64,000 nt of DNA, from assembly GCA_963696075.1 (NCBI GenBank), contig CAVOJD010000006.1, positions 806,001 to 870,000 on the forward strand. Direction: 5' to 3'. This DNA is from CAJQQK01 sp963696075. Lineage in GTDB: Bacteria; Pseudomonadota; Alphaproteobacteria; Rhizobiales; Hyphomicrobiaceae. The notes below the pieces were generated by a model. The model saw only the letters and a list, made by a program, of their open reading frames with translations. It was not told the origin of the DNA and did no database searches. The position numbers were made by a program, and so were the translations under genes. Below, piece by piece: positions 45,153 through 54,524 of this stretch. Position 1 is the first letter of the stretch, and each line of letters starts with the position of its first letter.

Positions 45153-46608
45153 CTATGATGTTTCAGCCGGCGGCCAATAGGCATCGAAGCCGGGGATTTC
45201 GTTGCCCAGCAGCTCGCCGTCCTCATAGGCGTTGAGGTTGGCCCAATGCTGGTCGAAATCGTCGAGATAGAGCGCCGCCGCAATGCCGCGCGTGAGCCGC
45301 TCCGCCCCCTCGCTGACGGCGGGAATATCGTTGGCGAGATTGCCGAGCGACATCATCGCGGCGTGGTTGAAGCAGGTCAGCCGGGAGAGGTAGCCGGAAG
45401 CGGCCTCACGTCCGGGCTTCGCCGTGAATTCGAACCGTGGCCCGATGTAAGGAAAATCCAGAAACTCGCCCGGCGCCGGATCGTCGAACCGGTCGGCCCA
45501 AGTCGCCAGCGCGTCGAGGTGCGGGGCAAGGTAGGCCGCCTCGCCGAGTTCGATCCGGTATCCGGTGCCAAGCACGACGAGATCGGCCGGGAAAGCGCCC
45601 TTCGCCGTTTCGAGCACCAGTCGCCCGTCCCGCTCTGACGCCGCCTCGACCTCCGCGCCGAGCACGATCTCGACGTTGTCATGACGCATCACGCGCTGCA
45701 CGGTGCCGCGCGGCGGCGCGATGCCCTTGGCGAAGACGTGGGAGAGGATCGCGATCTTTTCGCGAATCCGGAAGCAGCGGATAGCCATGCACGAAGCCGG
45801 CATACGTGATCTGCTTCGCCTTGTTGACGCGCGAAAGCTTTTCGGACCGGCCGAGGATCTTGACCGTCCGCGCACCCGCTTCGAGCGCTTCCGCCGCATA
45901 GTCGAACGCGGATGCCCCAAGCCCGATCACGGCGACATCGCGCCCGGTCATCCGTTCGCGTCCCGGCCCGTCGCCGGTGTGATGGACATGGCGCCCATGA
46001 AACGGCGCGAACACCGGCGGGATGCGCATCACCGCCATGCCCTCGCGACCCGTTGCCAGCACGACATGGCGGGCATGAACCGTCTCCTCCCGCCCGTCGT
46101 CGTGAGTCAGCGTCGCCGTCAAGCCGTCTTCGAACGGCGTCAGCGTCGCGAGCCGCACGCCCGTTTCGCGGACGCCCCCCGTCACCCGGCCATACCAGTC
46201 GAGATAGTCGGCCCAGATTTCGCGGTCGATCAGGCCGAGCCGCTCCCAGCCATCCGCGCCATGCTGCGCCTCCCACCAGGCCCGAAACGCAAGGTTCGCC
46301 ATCCCCGACGCCGGCCCCGTCAGGTGCTTCGGCGAGCGCAGCGTCTCCATCCGCGCGAACGTGCGCCACGGCCCCTGCCGGCCCTCTGCCGCGGCATCGA
46401 TCAGGCGCGCGTTGTGAATGCCAAGGCGCTTGAAATGAAACGCAGCCGTCAGCCCGCACATCCCCGCGCCGACGATCAGGACATCGAGCATCGCGCGCCC
46501 GTCGGGGCCGGCGCGCGCCGGCACCCAGTTCTGCGGTGGATGGTTCAGCGTGGCGAAATCGTGCGCGATCGCCGCTTCGAGGGCGTTGAGGCCGGAGGGC
46601 TCCGTCAT
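45153..46608 (-). pseudogene. FAD/NAD(P)-dependent monooxygenase-like protein, interrupted by one frameshift
   Basis: A flavin-containing monooxygenase-like oxidoreductase of about 485 residues if repaired. The first part (46608 to about 45775) has the FAD motif GAGMCGLTAAF, the middle motif ATGREGM and the NAD(P) motif VIGLGASAFD. After GFVHGYPLL the frame is lost near 45767-45776. The conserved continuation REKIAILSHVFAKG, then VLGTGYRIEL and the C-terminal region, lies in the next frame to 45153. Removing one base restores it. No erosion is visible, so a consensus error is plausible. Substrate unknown; the gene stands alone, divergent from the DUF1445 gene. Confidence 0.78.
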
Positions 46609-46713
46609 GGCAGCGCGTTTGTCTCCTGATATCCAGTCTTGAGCGAAGGTGCGCCGATCGGGCCCGGCGTGCTATAAGGCGAATATAACACCATCCGAGC
46701 GAGGCGATCGATC

Positions 46714-47529
46714 ATGTCAACTGTCGCGGCCCTCGACCGTCACCGGTCTGCCCCCAATCCAGCTCACGAAGCCCGCCTGCGCGCCCGCAATGGCGAACTG
46801 ACCGGCCACACCGCCGGCATCGCGCCGGGGTATGTGCAAGGCAACCTGTGCATCGTCGAAAAGGCATACGCCACCGATTTCGCAGCCTTCTGCCAGCGCA
46901 ACCCCAAGCCCTGCCCCGTGATCGGCATGAGCGCCGTCGGCGACCCGGGCCTGCCCGACCTCGGCGACATCGACATCCGCACCGACCTGCCGCGCTATCG
47001 CGTCTTCCGGAACGGCGACTGCGTCGACGAGCCGACCGACGTCCGCGACCTCTGGTCCGACGACATGGTCGCCTTCGTCCTCGGCTGTTCGTTCTCGTTC
47101 GAGGCCCCCCTGATCGAGGCCGCCATCCCGATGCACCACATCGAGCGCGACACCGTCGTCCCGATGTTTCGCACCAACATCGACTGCGTGCCGGCCGGGC
47201 CGTTCAGCGGCAAGATGGTCGTCTCGATGCGCATGATGACGCCCGCCGACGCGATCCGCGCCATCCAGATCACGTCGCGCTTCCCGAACGTCCACGGCGC
47301 CCCGGTCCACTTCGGCCTGCCTGGTGAGATCGGCATCGCCGACATCATGAAACCCGACTACGGCGACCCGCCCCCGATCGTCCGCGACGACCTCGTCCCC
47401 GTCTTCTGGGCCTGCGGGGTGACGCCGCAATCCGTGGTGCTGGAAGCGAAACTGCCGCTGGTGATTACCCACAAGCCGGGCTCGATGCTGGTGACGGACA
47501 AGTGGAACGCGGATTTGGCGGCGTTTTGA
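46714..47529 (+). CDS. DUF1445 family putative hydro-lyase (D-glutamate cyclase-like)
   Basis: A 271-residue protein of the UPF0317/DUF1445 family. It shows the family segments ELTGHTAGIAPGYVQGNL, VAFVLGCSFSFEAPLIEA, SGKMVVSMRMM and a C-terminal VFWACGVTPQSVVL...ITHKPGSMLVTD. Family members are annotated as hydro-lyases; the vertebrate relative is a D-glutamate cyclase. Activity here is not known. ATG 46714 gives a full-length protein. It marks the last well-conserved gene before the atypical 47.5-49.7 kb stretch. Confidence 0.88.
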   Translation: MSTVAALDRHRSAPNPAHEARLRARNGELTGHTAGIAPGYVQGNLCIVEKAYATDFAAFCQRNPKPCPVIGMSAVGDPGLPDLGDIDIRTDLPRYRVFRNGDCVDEPTDVRDLWSDDMVAFVLGCSFSFEAPLIEAAIPMHHIERDTVVPMFRTNIDCVPAGPFSGKMVVSMRMMTPADAIRAIQITSRFPNVHGAPVHFGLPGEIGIADIMKPDYGDPPPIVRDDLVPVFWACGVTPQSVVLEAKLPLVITHKPGSMLVTDKWNADLAAF

Positions 47530-47683
47530 GGGGAGTGGGGGCGGTTGGCGGAGGAAGCGGACATTGGGTTATTGCAGCATTTCTGGAGCATCTCTTACCC
47601 AATAAGTGGCCGCATCACCTCAAATAGCGGAAATGCTGCACGAAGCACCGAAATGAAATTCCCAAGGAGCTAGGCCCTCAATA

Positions 47684-48720
47684 TCAATTCCGACTTTCCC
47701 AAATCTCTTTGACGAATTTCCTAGCTGATGCCAGCTCAGGCGCAGCAGCGAGATCATACGCCTCTATCACTCGCTGCACCCAGCGTGGACCATGCCCTCC
47801 GACCTCTTTACAAAAACCTTCCATTTCACCTTTCGGAACAATCCAAAGACCCACCGCATTGCATAGTTTTTTCATCTCCCGAAAATGAATGTCGGCTGCC
47901 CAGCTGGAATTGCAGCCTCTCCCGCTTCTTTAACTGCGTCCCAAGGCGACGCCTTTCGGAACATTAACTCGATGTCTCGCCGTATAGATTTGGGAAATTC
48001 GCCTGTTGCAGGAGCTTTCTCCAGGAGGTCTCGCACCGCCGTTGCAACTCAGAAGAATTGAGCCAAGGCTTATGTTGCGTGATTGCATCTCTGACAGGCT
48101 TTGCATGCGTTTCAACGGATGCCCAATGCCCACCGAGCGTTTCAACAAGCTTTTGGTGAACTTTGACATCGTTCAGTGCATCAATGTCAGAAATTATATC
48201 GACTGCGACACCGAGCGATCGCAAAGCTTCGGCAAGCGCTGCCATCCGGTGCTTCCGTTTGCGTGCACAAACAGAGCGTCCGGCTGCTGCTCTCCTCGAA
48301 TTTCTGGCAAGTCCAGCAAACTGCTATAGAACATGCAGTCTGAGTCAGACTCCAAATGATGACACGCTGATGAAATATTCCGTTTAGCACGTTCGAATAC
48401 TTCATCAGGGGATCGCTACTAATCGCCTTGGCTTTCTCGTTGTCCAGTTCCTTTATATGATTCACGTTTCCGTTTCGCTCAATTCGCGGAACTCGAAGCC
48501 GCTCGGGCCGGCCTGCAACAAGCCTTGGAGTACATCAGAGCTGCTGCGTCCGCCAAAACGGCTGGCGACTTCCTCGCTCACGTTGCACGATTGCAAATGG
48601 CCGGATGGGTGCAGATAGCCCTGATCACAGTAGCTGCCGGTACTGAAGCAATAGCGCAGCGAAAGACAGCTTGCGCCAAACAGCGAGATACCATCGCCTT
48701 GAAGTTCAGCGGATCAGGAC
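47684..48720 (-). pseudogene. Remnant of an OLD-family AAA ATPase with TOPRIM nuclease domain
   Basis: Read across frames on the minus strand, a recognisable protein appears. Near 48700-48600 is an eroded ATPase end (DG.SLFGA...LHP, then SSDVLQGLLQAG). From 48530 come VPRIERNGNVNHIKELDNEKAKAI and SDPLMKYSNVLNGIFHQRVII, then the TOPRIM acidic sites (ESDSDCMFYSSLLDLPEIRG; SDIDALND), ASPWDAVKEAGEA, and finally LCNAVGLWIVPKGEMEGFC...GGHGPRWVQ to 47684. At least five single missing bases break the frame (near 48510, 48352, 48262, 48035 and 47885). No N-terminal Walker A was found. OLD-family proteins include phage-defence nucleases; this copy cannot be functional as sequenced. Confidence 0.7.
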
Positions 48721-49560
48721 ACTCAAAGTCGTTTCAAGAAGATGCGAAACTCGCTCGTCACCCGCTTGCGGAGAAGGCGCGCACTCCAACGATCAACGGG
48801 ATTGATTGCCTCGATGAGGTCAGTGATAGATCTTTTCCAAATGCACGTAAATACGCCGACCGAGTCGCTCGCAAATTGGTCATGCATAGATGATTGTTTG
48901 GACGACGGCAGGTCGATGGTTCAATGGAGGCTGCTTATCGAAAGGTAATTCGATTTCCGTACGAGATAAAATGCGCATCGAGCCCGGTGAAAGCCAAGCC
49001 TGCGCTGCCCCATCATCACGTTTGGTCGGCGTTGATATTGGGGCCAAAGCCCTGGTCTGACAGGTTCCCGCGACGCCACTCTAGTCCTGTCGTGCTTCTT
49101 AGCACTGATCGGCACTTCTTCGGATGCCACCGGCGCAAAGCGGGATTGAAGATTGATCTACCAAGGGGGGCAATATAAAGCTCGGCTCGCGGAGTGCAGC
49201 ACTTTCCCCGCGTTGATCGACGCCGACGAAAACACGATATCGTCGAGCCAGGTCGAGGGGCTGGTGGAGAATGTAAGGCTTTCGAAAGCCACTGGTTAGG
49301 AGAAAAAGGTCACGACACCGATGAAGCCATACCACTGCAGAAAACATATTCGATCGTGCTGCCCATCGCTCGAGTGGTTCAACCGACCGATATTGCCAAA
49401 CCCGGATGTCAGCCATTCACCAGCAATGGACATCTTGGCCTAGATGCTGCCTATCCCTGCAATGTCACCTACTGGGATAAAGCCCCTGTCCCTGATTTCG
49501 GAGAGGGCCACACGCCCCAGCATTCACCCCACCGCCCCCAAGCCCCAAAAACCGGGGAGT
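48721..49560. other. Atypical stretch without a recognisable gene
   Basis: About 840 bp with lower GC than the rest and no motif-bearing reading frame on either strand. A 54-residue frame on the minus strand (48723-48887) and several frames of 60-120 residues on both strands show no family features. It probably contains the lost N-terminal part of the OLD-family gene and other debris of an old insertion. No tRNA or direct-repeat ends were found. Confidence 0.5.
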
Positions 49561-49603
49561 TCGAGGGGTGTCCCCTCGAGCGGGTGCAGGGCCGCGGCCC
49601 TGC
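49561..49603. repeat. Pair of adjacent palindromes downstream of the amidase gene
   Basis: TCGAGGGG-tgt-CCCCTCGA (49561-49579) followed by the perfect 18-bp palindrome GCAGGGCCGCGGCCCTGC (49586-49603). On the minus strand they lie about 65 nt after the amidase stop. No T tract follows. The paired layout resembles dispersed intergenic palindromes of alphaproteobacteria. Confidence 0.6.
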
Positions 49604-49668
49604 GTGCGCAGCACACTAAGCCCCCGACAGCACACAGCAACCCCGCCAACCCTCCTCAACCCACCACA

Positions 49669-51033
49669 TCACGCCCCCGGCACCACCGGCCGCCTTTGAT
49701 GCCACGCGGTCACCTGCTGATACGCATGTCCCGCCCTCAGCAACAGCGGCTCCTGCCACCACGGCGCCTCCAGCAGCAGCCCGATCGGCACGCCGCCGGA
49801 TGACGCCCCGCACGGGATCGACAACCCCGGCAGCGCGCCGAAAGCGCCGGCATAGGTGTTGGCGCCGACGCGCTTTGTGGCGGCGTAGAGCGAGCGGTCA
49901 TCCTCGATCGGGGGCGGCAGTTGGGGCAGGGTGGGGAGCGCGATCATGTCGACCGTCTCGAAGGCGCGCTTGAGCGTGCGCTGCCAGGCTTCGCGCGCGC
50001 GCATGGATCGGGCATAGTCGCGCGATGAGAACTCGAGGCCCATGCGCAGGCGCTCGACGGTCTGCTGGCCCCACTTTTCCGGTTCCTCCAGGCGCGTTTC
50101 ATGCAGCGCGGCGGCATCCGAGAAGATCATCACGGCAGCCTGGTCGAACGTGTCGGCGCTGCCGGCAAGGTCGATGTCGGTGAGCGTCGCCCCGAGCGTC
50201 TCGAAGGTCTTGAGGGCTTCCTCGATCGCGCGCGCGACTTGGGGGTCGAGGTCGTCGTAGAAATAGGCCTTCGGCAGACCGATCCGGACGCCCTGGATGC
50301 CGTCGCCCATCGTCGGCAGGAAGTTTTCAAGCGGCCGGTCGACGGAAACTGGATCGTTTGGATCGTAGCCTGCAAGCACCGCGAACAGCCGCGCGACGTC
50401 GAGGGCGGAGCGCGCCATCGGCCCGATCGTGTCGTGGCTCTCGCTGACGGCCAGCGAGCCGGTGTTGGGAATGCGTCCTGACGTTGGCCGGAGCCCGGTG
50501 ACGCCGCAGATCGAGGCGGGAATGCGCACCGACCCGCCGGTGTCCGAGCCAAGCGCGCCGTCCGCCATGCCGGTGGCGACGGCGACCGCTGATCCGCCAC
50601 TGGAGCCGCCGGGGATGATCGACGTGTCGTAGGGGTTGCGGCATTGGCCGATCAGCGCGTTGTGGGAGCGAACCCCGAAGCACACCTCGTGCAGCGTGGC
50701 CTTGGCGACGACGACACCACCGGCAGCCTTGAGCCGCGAGACGACGGGGGCATCACGGTTCGGCACGCGGCCCTTGAAGAAGTTGGAGCCCGAGGTGGTC
50801 TCAAGCCCGGCGGTGTCGATGTTGTCCTTGATGGCAAGCGTCATGCCGGCGAGGAGACCAGGCCACTGCGCCGTTGGCCATGCGCTGATCGACCGCGTCC
50901 GCGGCCTTGGCGCGCGCCGTCGAGATCGACGGTCATCATGGCGTTGACGTGATCGTTCCAGGCGTCGATCTGACCGCCCGCCCGTTCGACCGCGGCCCGG
51001 GCAGGCCCCCCCGTCTGTCTCGCTATCCGCCAT
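49669..51033 (-). CDS. Amidase signature family protein, N-terminal segment frame-scrambled
   Basis: Amidase of about 454 residues with the Ser-cisSer-Lys triad: Lys69 (TLAIKDN), cis-Ser144 (GGSSGGSA) and nucleophile Ser168 (GSDTGGSVR). It is related to GatA but not in a gatCAB set, so probably an amide hydrolase of unknown substrate. Residues about 9-57 as sequenced are Arg-rich nonsense. Reading the other frames gives the expected ARAAVERAGGQIDAWNDHV, KAADAVDQRMANGAV and AGLLAGMTLAIKDN. Three single extra bases (in the C7 run 51006-51012, at 50909-50910 and near 50860) together restore the frame, so the gene stays open but is locally wrong. It diverges from the SDR gene. Confidence 0.82.
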   Translation of the reverse strand: MADSETDGGACPGRGRTGGRSDRRLERSRQRHDDRRSRRRAPRPRTRSISAWPTAQWPGLLAGMTLAIKDNIDTAGLETTSGSNFFKGRVPNRDAPVVSRLKAAGGVVVAKATLHEVCFGVRSHNALIGQCRNPYDTSIIPGGSSGGSAVAVATGMADGALGSDTGGSVRIPASICGVTGLRPTSGRIPNTGSLAVSESHDTIGPMARSALDVARLFAVLAGYDPNDPVSVDRPLENFLPTMGDGIQGVRIGLPKAYFYDDLDPQVARAIEEALKTFETLGATLTDIDLAGSADTFDQAAVMIFSDAAALHETRLEEPEKWGQQTVERLRMGLEFSSRDYARSMRAREAWQRTLKRAFETVDMIALPTLPQLPPPIEDDRSLYAATKRVGANTYAGAFGALPGLSIPCGASSGGVPIGLLLEAPWWQEPLLLRAGHAYQQVTAWHQRRPVVPGA

Positions 51034-51182
51034 GGTGCTCTCTTTCTCTCCGTACGTCTTGAAGGGTGCGGGCAATGCCAAGCATCGTCAGACTGATTGC
51101 TGCATGGCGCGATGTCGAGTTGAATTGCGCGCCAGGGCCTGCCCGCCGGGTAGGCGATCAGAAGCGAGATGAGCGAGCACAT

Positions 51183-51956
51183 ATGAACCGATTTGACGGG
51201 CGCGTGGCGCTGATCACGGCCGCAGCGACGGGACTGGGCGAGGCCGGCGCGCGGCGGATCGCGTCCGAAGGCGGCCGCGTCACGATCTGGGACCGTGACG
51301 CCCAGGCGCTGGAGAAGGCCAAACGCAAGGCCGCCGACGATGGCCTGACCCTCGAGACCGATACCGTCGACATGATGGACCGCGATCAGATCGACCGCGC
51401 GGTGGCCCGCCTGGTTGAACGCGAACGCCGCCTCGACGTCCTCGTCAACAACATCGGCGGCTCGCTGCACGTCCCCTTCGCCTTCCTCGAACAGTCCGAC
51501 GAGGATTGGCACAAGGTGCTCGACATCAACATCATGACCTGCGTCTGGGCGACCCGCGCGGCCCTGCCCCATATGCGCAAGGCCGGCTACGGGCGCATCA
51601 TCAATATGGGGAGCAAAGCGGGACGCTATGGCTCGCTGTTCGCCGGCACGCCCTATTCAGCAGCCAAGGGCGCGATGCAGTCCTTCACCATCCAGATCGC
51701 CCAGGAGTTCGGCCCCGACGGCATCACCTGCAACGCGATCTGCCCCGGCGCGATCCTGACCGAACGCGTCGACAGGTTCCTCGACGAACGCCACACGCCG
51801 GAAGAGCGCCAGCGCATCGTCAATTCGATCCCCGTTCGCCGCCAGGGCAAGGTCGAGGATGTCGCCTCGGCCGTCGCCTTTCTGGCGTCAGAAGAAGCCG
51901 GCTTCATCACCGGCGCGGCGCTTGACGTCAACGGCGGCCAGGCGATGTCGATTTAG
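51183..51956 (+). CDS. SDR family oxidoreductase
   Basis: NAD(P)-dependent short-chain dehydrogenase of 257 residues. The cofactor motif is TAAATGLGEAG (atypical TxxxTGxG instead of TGxxxGIG spacing), followed by NNIGG, catalytic Ser in NMGSKAG, and Tyr-Lys in YSAAKGA. The C-terminus GAALDVNGGQAM is typical. ATG 51183 is chosen; the open frame above runs into the amidase promoter region. It is followed after 65 bp by the ThDP enzyme gene on the same strand and probably co-transcribed. Substrate unknown. Confidence 0.87.
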   Translation: MNRFDGRVALITAAATGLGEAGARRIASEGGRVTIWDRDAQALEKAKRKAADDGLTLETDTVDMMDRDQIDRAVARLVERERRLDVLVNNIGGSLHVPFAFLEQSDEDWHKVLDINIMTCVWATRAALPHMRKAGYGRIINMGSKAGRYGSLFAGTPYSAAKGAMQSFTIQIAQEFGPDGITCNAICPGAILTERVDRFLDERHTPEERQRIVNSIPVRRQGKVEDVASAVAFLASEEAGFITGAALDVNGGQAMSI

Positions 51957-52021
51957 TCAAGCTTCTGCCCAACAACAAAAAACCAACAACCAGCAACCAA
52001 TCAAAGGATCAGCCGACCGTT

Positions 52022-53764
52022 ATGAGCACGTTCATCCCGTCGACCGCCCGCCCCGCCCAGGGCTTCCGCTACAACGCAACTGTCGCCCATACGATTGCAG
52101 CCGCCCTGAAACGTCATGGCGTGAGCGAGGTCTTCGGCCAGTCGTTGCCCTCCATGGTCCACCTTGCCTGCACCCAGCTTGGCATCCGCCAGGTCGCCTA
52201 CCGCCAGGAAAACACCGGCGGCTACATGGCAGACGGCTATGCACGGACGACCGGCAAGGTCGCCGTTGTCACGGCTCAGAACGGGCCCGCCGCCGCGATC
52301 CTCGTGCCCCCGCTTGCCGAAGCGCTCAAAGCTTCGATCCCGATCGTCGCCCTCGTCCAGGAAGTGGCCCGCGACCAGACCGACCGCAACGCCTTCCAGG
52401 AACTCGACCACATGAACCTGTTCGCGGGCGTCGCGAAATGGGTCAAGACCGTCACGGTCGCCTCCCGCGTCGAGGACTATATCGACATGGCCTTCGCCGC
52501 TGCCGCCTCCGGCCGCCCCGGCCCCGCCGTCCTGATGTTGCCGGCCGACCTGCTCGTCGAGCCCTACGTCGCGGAAGCCGAACGCAAGGTCTCCCTCGGC
52601 ACCTTCCCGCTCGACCGTATGGCACCCGACCCCGCCCGCATCGCCGAAGCCGCCGATCTGATCGCTAACGCCGAGCGTCCGCTGATCATTGCCGGCGGCG
52701 GGGTGCATTCATCCGGCGGCTGCCAGGAACTCGCCGACCTGCAGGAGGCCTGCTCGTTGCCGGTTGCGACCACGACGATGGGCAAGGGGACGGTCTCCGA
52801 GCGCCATCCCCTCTCCGTCGGCATCGTCGGCTACTACATGGGCGTCAACGGCCGCACCCATTACCTGCGCGACCTCGTCACCGAGGCCGATGTCGTCCTT
52901 CTCGTCGGCAATCGCACCAACCAGAACGGCACCGATAGCTGGAAGCTCTATCCCAAGGGCGCCCGCTACATCCAGATCGACATCGACGGCGAAGAGATCG
53001 GCCGCAATTACGAAGCCCTGCGGCTGGCCGGCGACGCCAAGCTCGCGCTTGCAGCCCTCAGGGGCGAACTCGAAAAGCGCGATCTCACGCGCCGTCACGC
53101 CGCCCGCAAGGCGATCGAAGAGGCGATCGCGGCGGGCCACGCCAAGTACCTGGACGGCAGCGAGGCGTTGCGCACATCCACGCGCGCGCCCATTCGCCCG
53201 GAACGCCTGATGGAGGAACTGAGCCAGCGCCTGAGACCCGACGATATCGTCGTCGCCGATGCCAGTTATTCCTCGATCTGGATTTCGAACTACCTCGTTG
53301 CCGAGGAAGTCGGCCAGCGCTTCCTGACGCCGCGTGGTCTTGCCGGGCTCGGCTGGGGTCTGCCGATGGCAATGGGCGCGAAGGTCGGTAATCCGGACCG
53401 CCGCGTCATTTGCCTCGCCGGCGACGGTGGCTTCGCCCACTGCTGGGTGGAACTCGAGACCGCACGCCGCATGGGGCTAGCCGTCACGTTGATGGTGCTC
53501 AACAACCAGATCCTCGGCTATCAGAAGCACGCCGAGAGCCTGCGCTTTGGCGCTCATACCGACGCGGTCGACTTCGAACCCGTCGACCACGCAGCCATTG
53601 CGCGCGCCTGCGGCCTGCCCGGTATCCGCGTTGAGCGGACCGAGGAAATCGGCCCGGCACTCGATCAAGCCCTCGCCAATCAGGAGCAGATGACGCTGAT
53701 CGACGTGATGACGGACCCCGATGCCCATCCCCCGATCACGCTGTTTGAAGATCTGCAGAACTGA
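52022..53764 (+). CDS. Thiamine pyrophosphate-dependent enzyme, acetolactate synthase-like
   Basis: A 580-residue ThDP enzyme with the three-domain acetolactate-synthase/decarboxylase layout. The PYR domain has the catalytic Glu63 in YRQENTGGYMADGYAR. The central domain (about 195-330) ends with ARYIQIDIDGEEIGRNY. The PP domain has GDGGFAHCWVELETA through NNQILGYQ for ThDP-Mg binding. No regulatory subunit (IlvH) gene is adjacent, so biosynthetic acetolactate synthase is unlikely; a catabolic decarboxylase or carboligase acting with the preceding SDR is more probable. A hairpin follows the stop. Confidence 0.88.
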   Translation: MSTFIPSTARPAQGFRYNATVAHTIAAALKRHGVSEVFGQSLPSMVHLACTQLGIRQVAYRQENTGGYMADGYARTTGKVAVVTAQNGPAAAILVPPLAEALKASIPIVALVQEVARDQTDRNAFQELDHMNLFAGVAKWVKTVTVASRVEDYIDMAFAAAASGRPGPAVLMLPADLLVEPYVAEAERKVSLGTFPLDRMAPDPARIAEAADLIANAERPLIIAGGGVHSSGGCQELADLQEACSLPVATTTMGKGTVSERHPLSVGIVGYYMGVNGRTHYLRDLVTEADVVLLVGNRTNQNGTDSWKLYPKGARYIQIDIDGEEIGRNYEALRLAGDAKLALAALRGELEKRDLTRRHAARKAIEEAIAAGHAKYLDGSEALRTSTRAPIRPERLMEELSQRLRPDDIVVADASYSSIWISNYLVAEEVGQRFLTPRGLAGLGWGLPMAMGAKVGNPDRRVICLAGDGGFAHCWVELETARRMGLAVTLMVLNNQILGYQKHAESLRFGAHTDAVDFEPVDHAAIARACGLPGIRVERTEEIGPALDQALANQEQMTLIDVMTDPDAHPPITLFEDLQN

Positions 53765-53768
53765 TCGT

Positions 53769-53793
53769 CCGGCCATGGATTAACCATGGCCGG
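53769..53793 (+). terminator. Hairpin after the ThDP-enzyme gene
   Basis: Perfect 10-bp stem CCGGCCATGG/CCATGGCCGG with loop attaa, 4 nt after the stop codon. It lacks a direct T tract (CACCCATTTC follows), so it may terminate weakly or protect the 3' end. Confidence 0.5.
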
Positions 53794-53952
53794 CACCCAT
53801 TTCAGAAAAGTTTTCTCCTGTGCCCTGGGTAACAGCGCTCCGGTGCGGGTCACGGCATTGTTGGGACATCGGCGGCCCGGAAGGGGCCAAAGAGTTCAAC
53901 ACCAGGACGTGACCCTCAACGCCCACAGGGCTCAATCAACCGGAGAAAACAA

Positions 53953-54318
53953 ATGTTCAAGAAAGCAATCCTCTCAGCCTTCGCCGCACTCACCCTTCTC
54001 GTTGCAGCCAACGCGCCGGCAAGTGCGGCGATGGCGATCGCAAAGCCGGAAGCAGGCAAGACCGCAACCGAAAGCCAGATCATCAAGGTTGGCCGTCGCG
54101 GTGGCGGCGGCGGCTTCCGCGGTGGACGCGGCTTCCGCCACGGCGGCTTCCGTCGCGGCGGCTTCCGCCACGGTGGCAGGCGTCACCACGGCCGTCATTG
54201 GCGCCATGCCCGCTACTGGCACTCAGGCCGCTACTGGGCAAGCCCCTGGGCCTGGTACCGCCACTGCAAGCGCCTCCAGTACCGCGGCTACCGGATCGCC
54301 TGCTACCGCCCCTACTGA
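53953..54318 (+). CDS. Small secreted His/Arg/Gly-rich protein
   Basis: A 121-residue protein with a clear signal peptide (MFKKAILSAFAALTLLVAAN, cleavage at ASA-AM near 26). The mature part has repeats of GGFR/HGGFRRGGFRHGG (about 55-75), then His/Trp/Tyr/Arg-rich sequence (HHGRHWRHARYWHSGRYW) ending with a Cys pair (HCKR...ACYRPY). Strong GGAGAAAACA ribosome site and a canonical terminator after it, so it is monocistronic. Such proteins are common and uncharacterised in alphaproteobacteria; metal or cell-wall binding is possible. Confidence 0.8.
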   Translation: MFKKAILSAFAALTLLVAANAPASAAMAIAKPEAGKTATESQIIKVGRRGGGGGFRGGRGFRHGGFRRGGFRHGGRRHHGRHWRHARYWHSGRYWASPWAWYRHCKRLQYRGYRIACYRPY

Positions 54319-54372
54319 TGGCATCGCGAATGCCGCAACTGATGCAAGGAGGTATTGAAATCCTTCACAAGA

Positions 54373-54402
54373 AGCCCTGCCGTTCCCCGGCGGGGCTTTT
54401 TT
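54373..54402 (+). terminator. Rho-independent terminator after the His/Arg/Gly-rich gene
   Basis: Stem AGCCCTGCCG/CGGCGGGGCT (one G-T pair, loop ttcccc-type) followed directly by TTTTTT. It lies 55 nt past the stop and before the molybdenum hydroxylase operon. Confidence 0.9.
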
Positions 54403-54524
54403 ATGCTCCGGGGCAATTGAAAACGTGACCGGACCGCGGCCTCTCGCGCCATTGCAGCATGTCAATGCGTGTACCAATATCTGTGCGGCATAATTCGACG
54501 AGACAGCAGCACCGGGGAGAAGCG

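Noticed and set aside
48525..48893. 122-codon plus-strand frame in the atypical stretch
   Set aside because: It overlaps on the opposite strand the recognisable OLD-family remnant and has no motif of its own.
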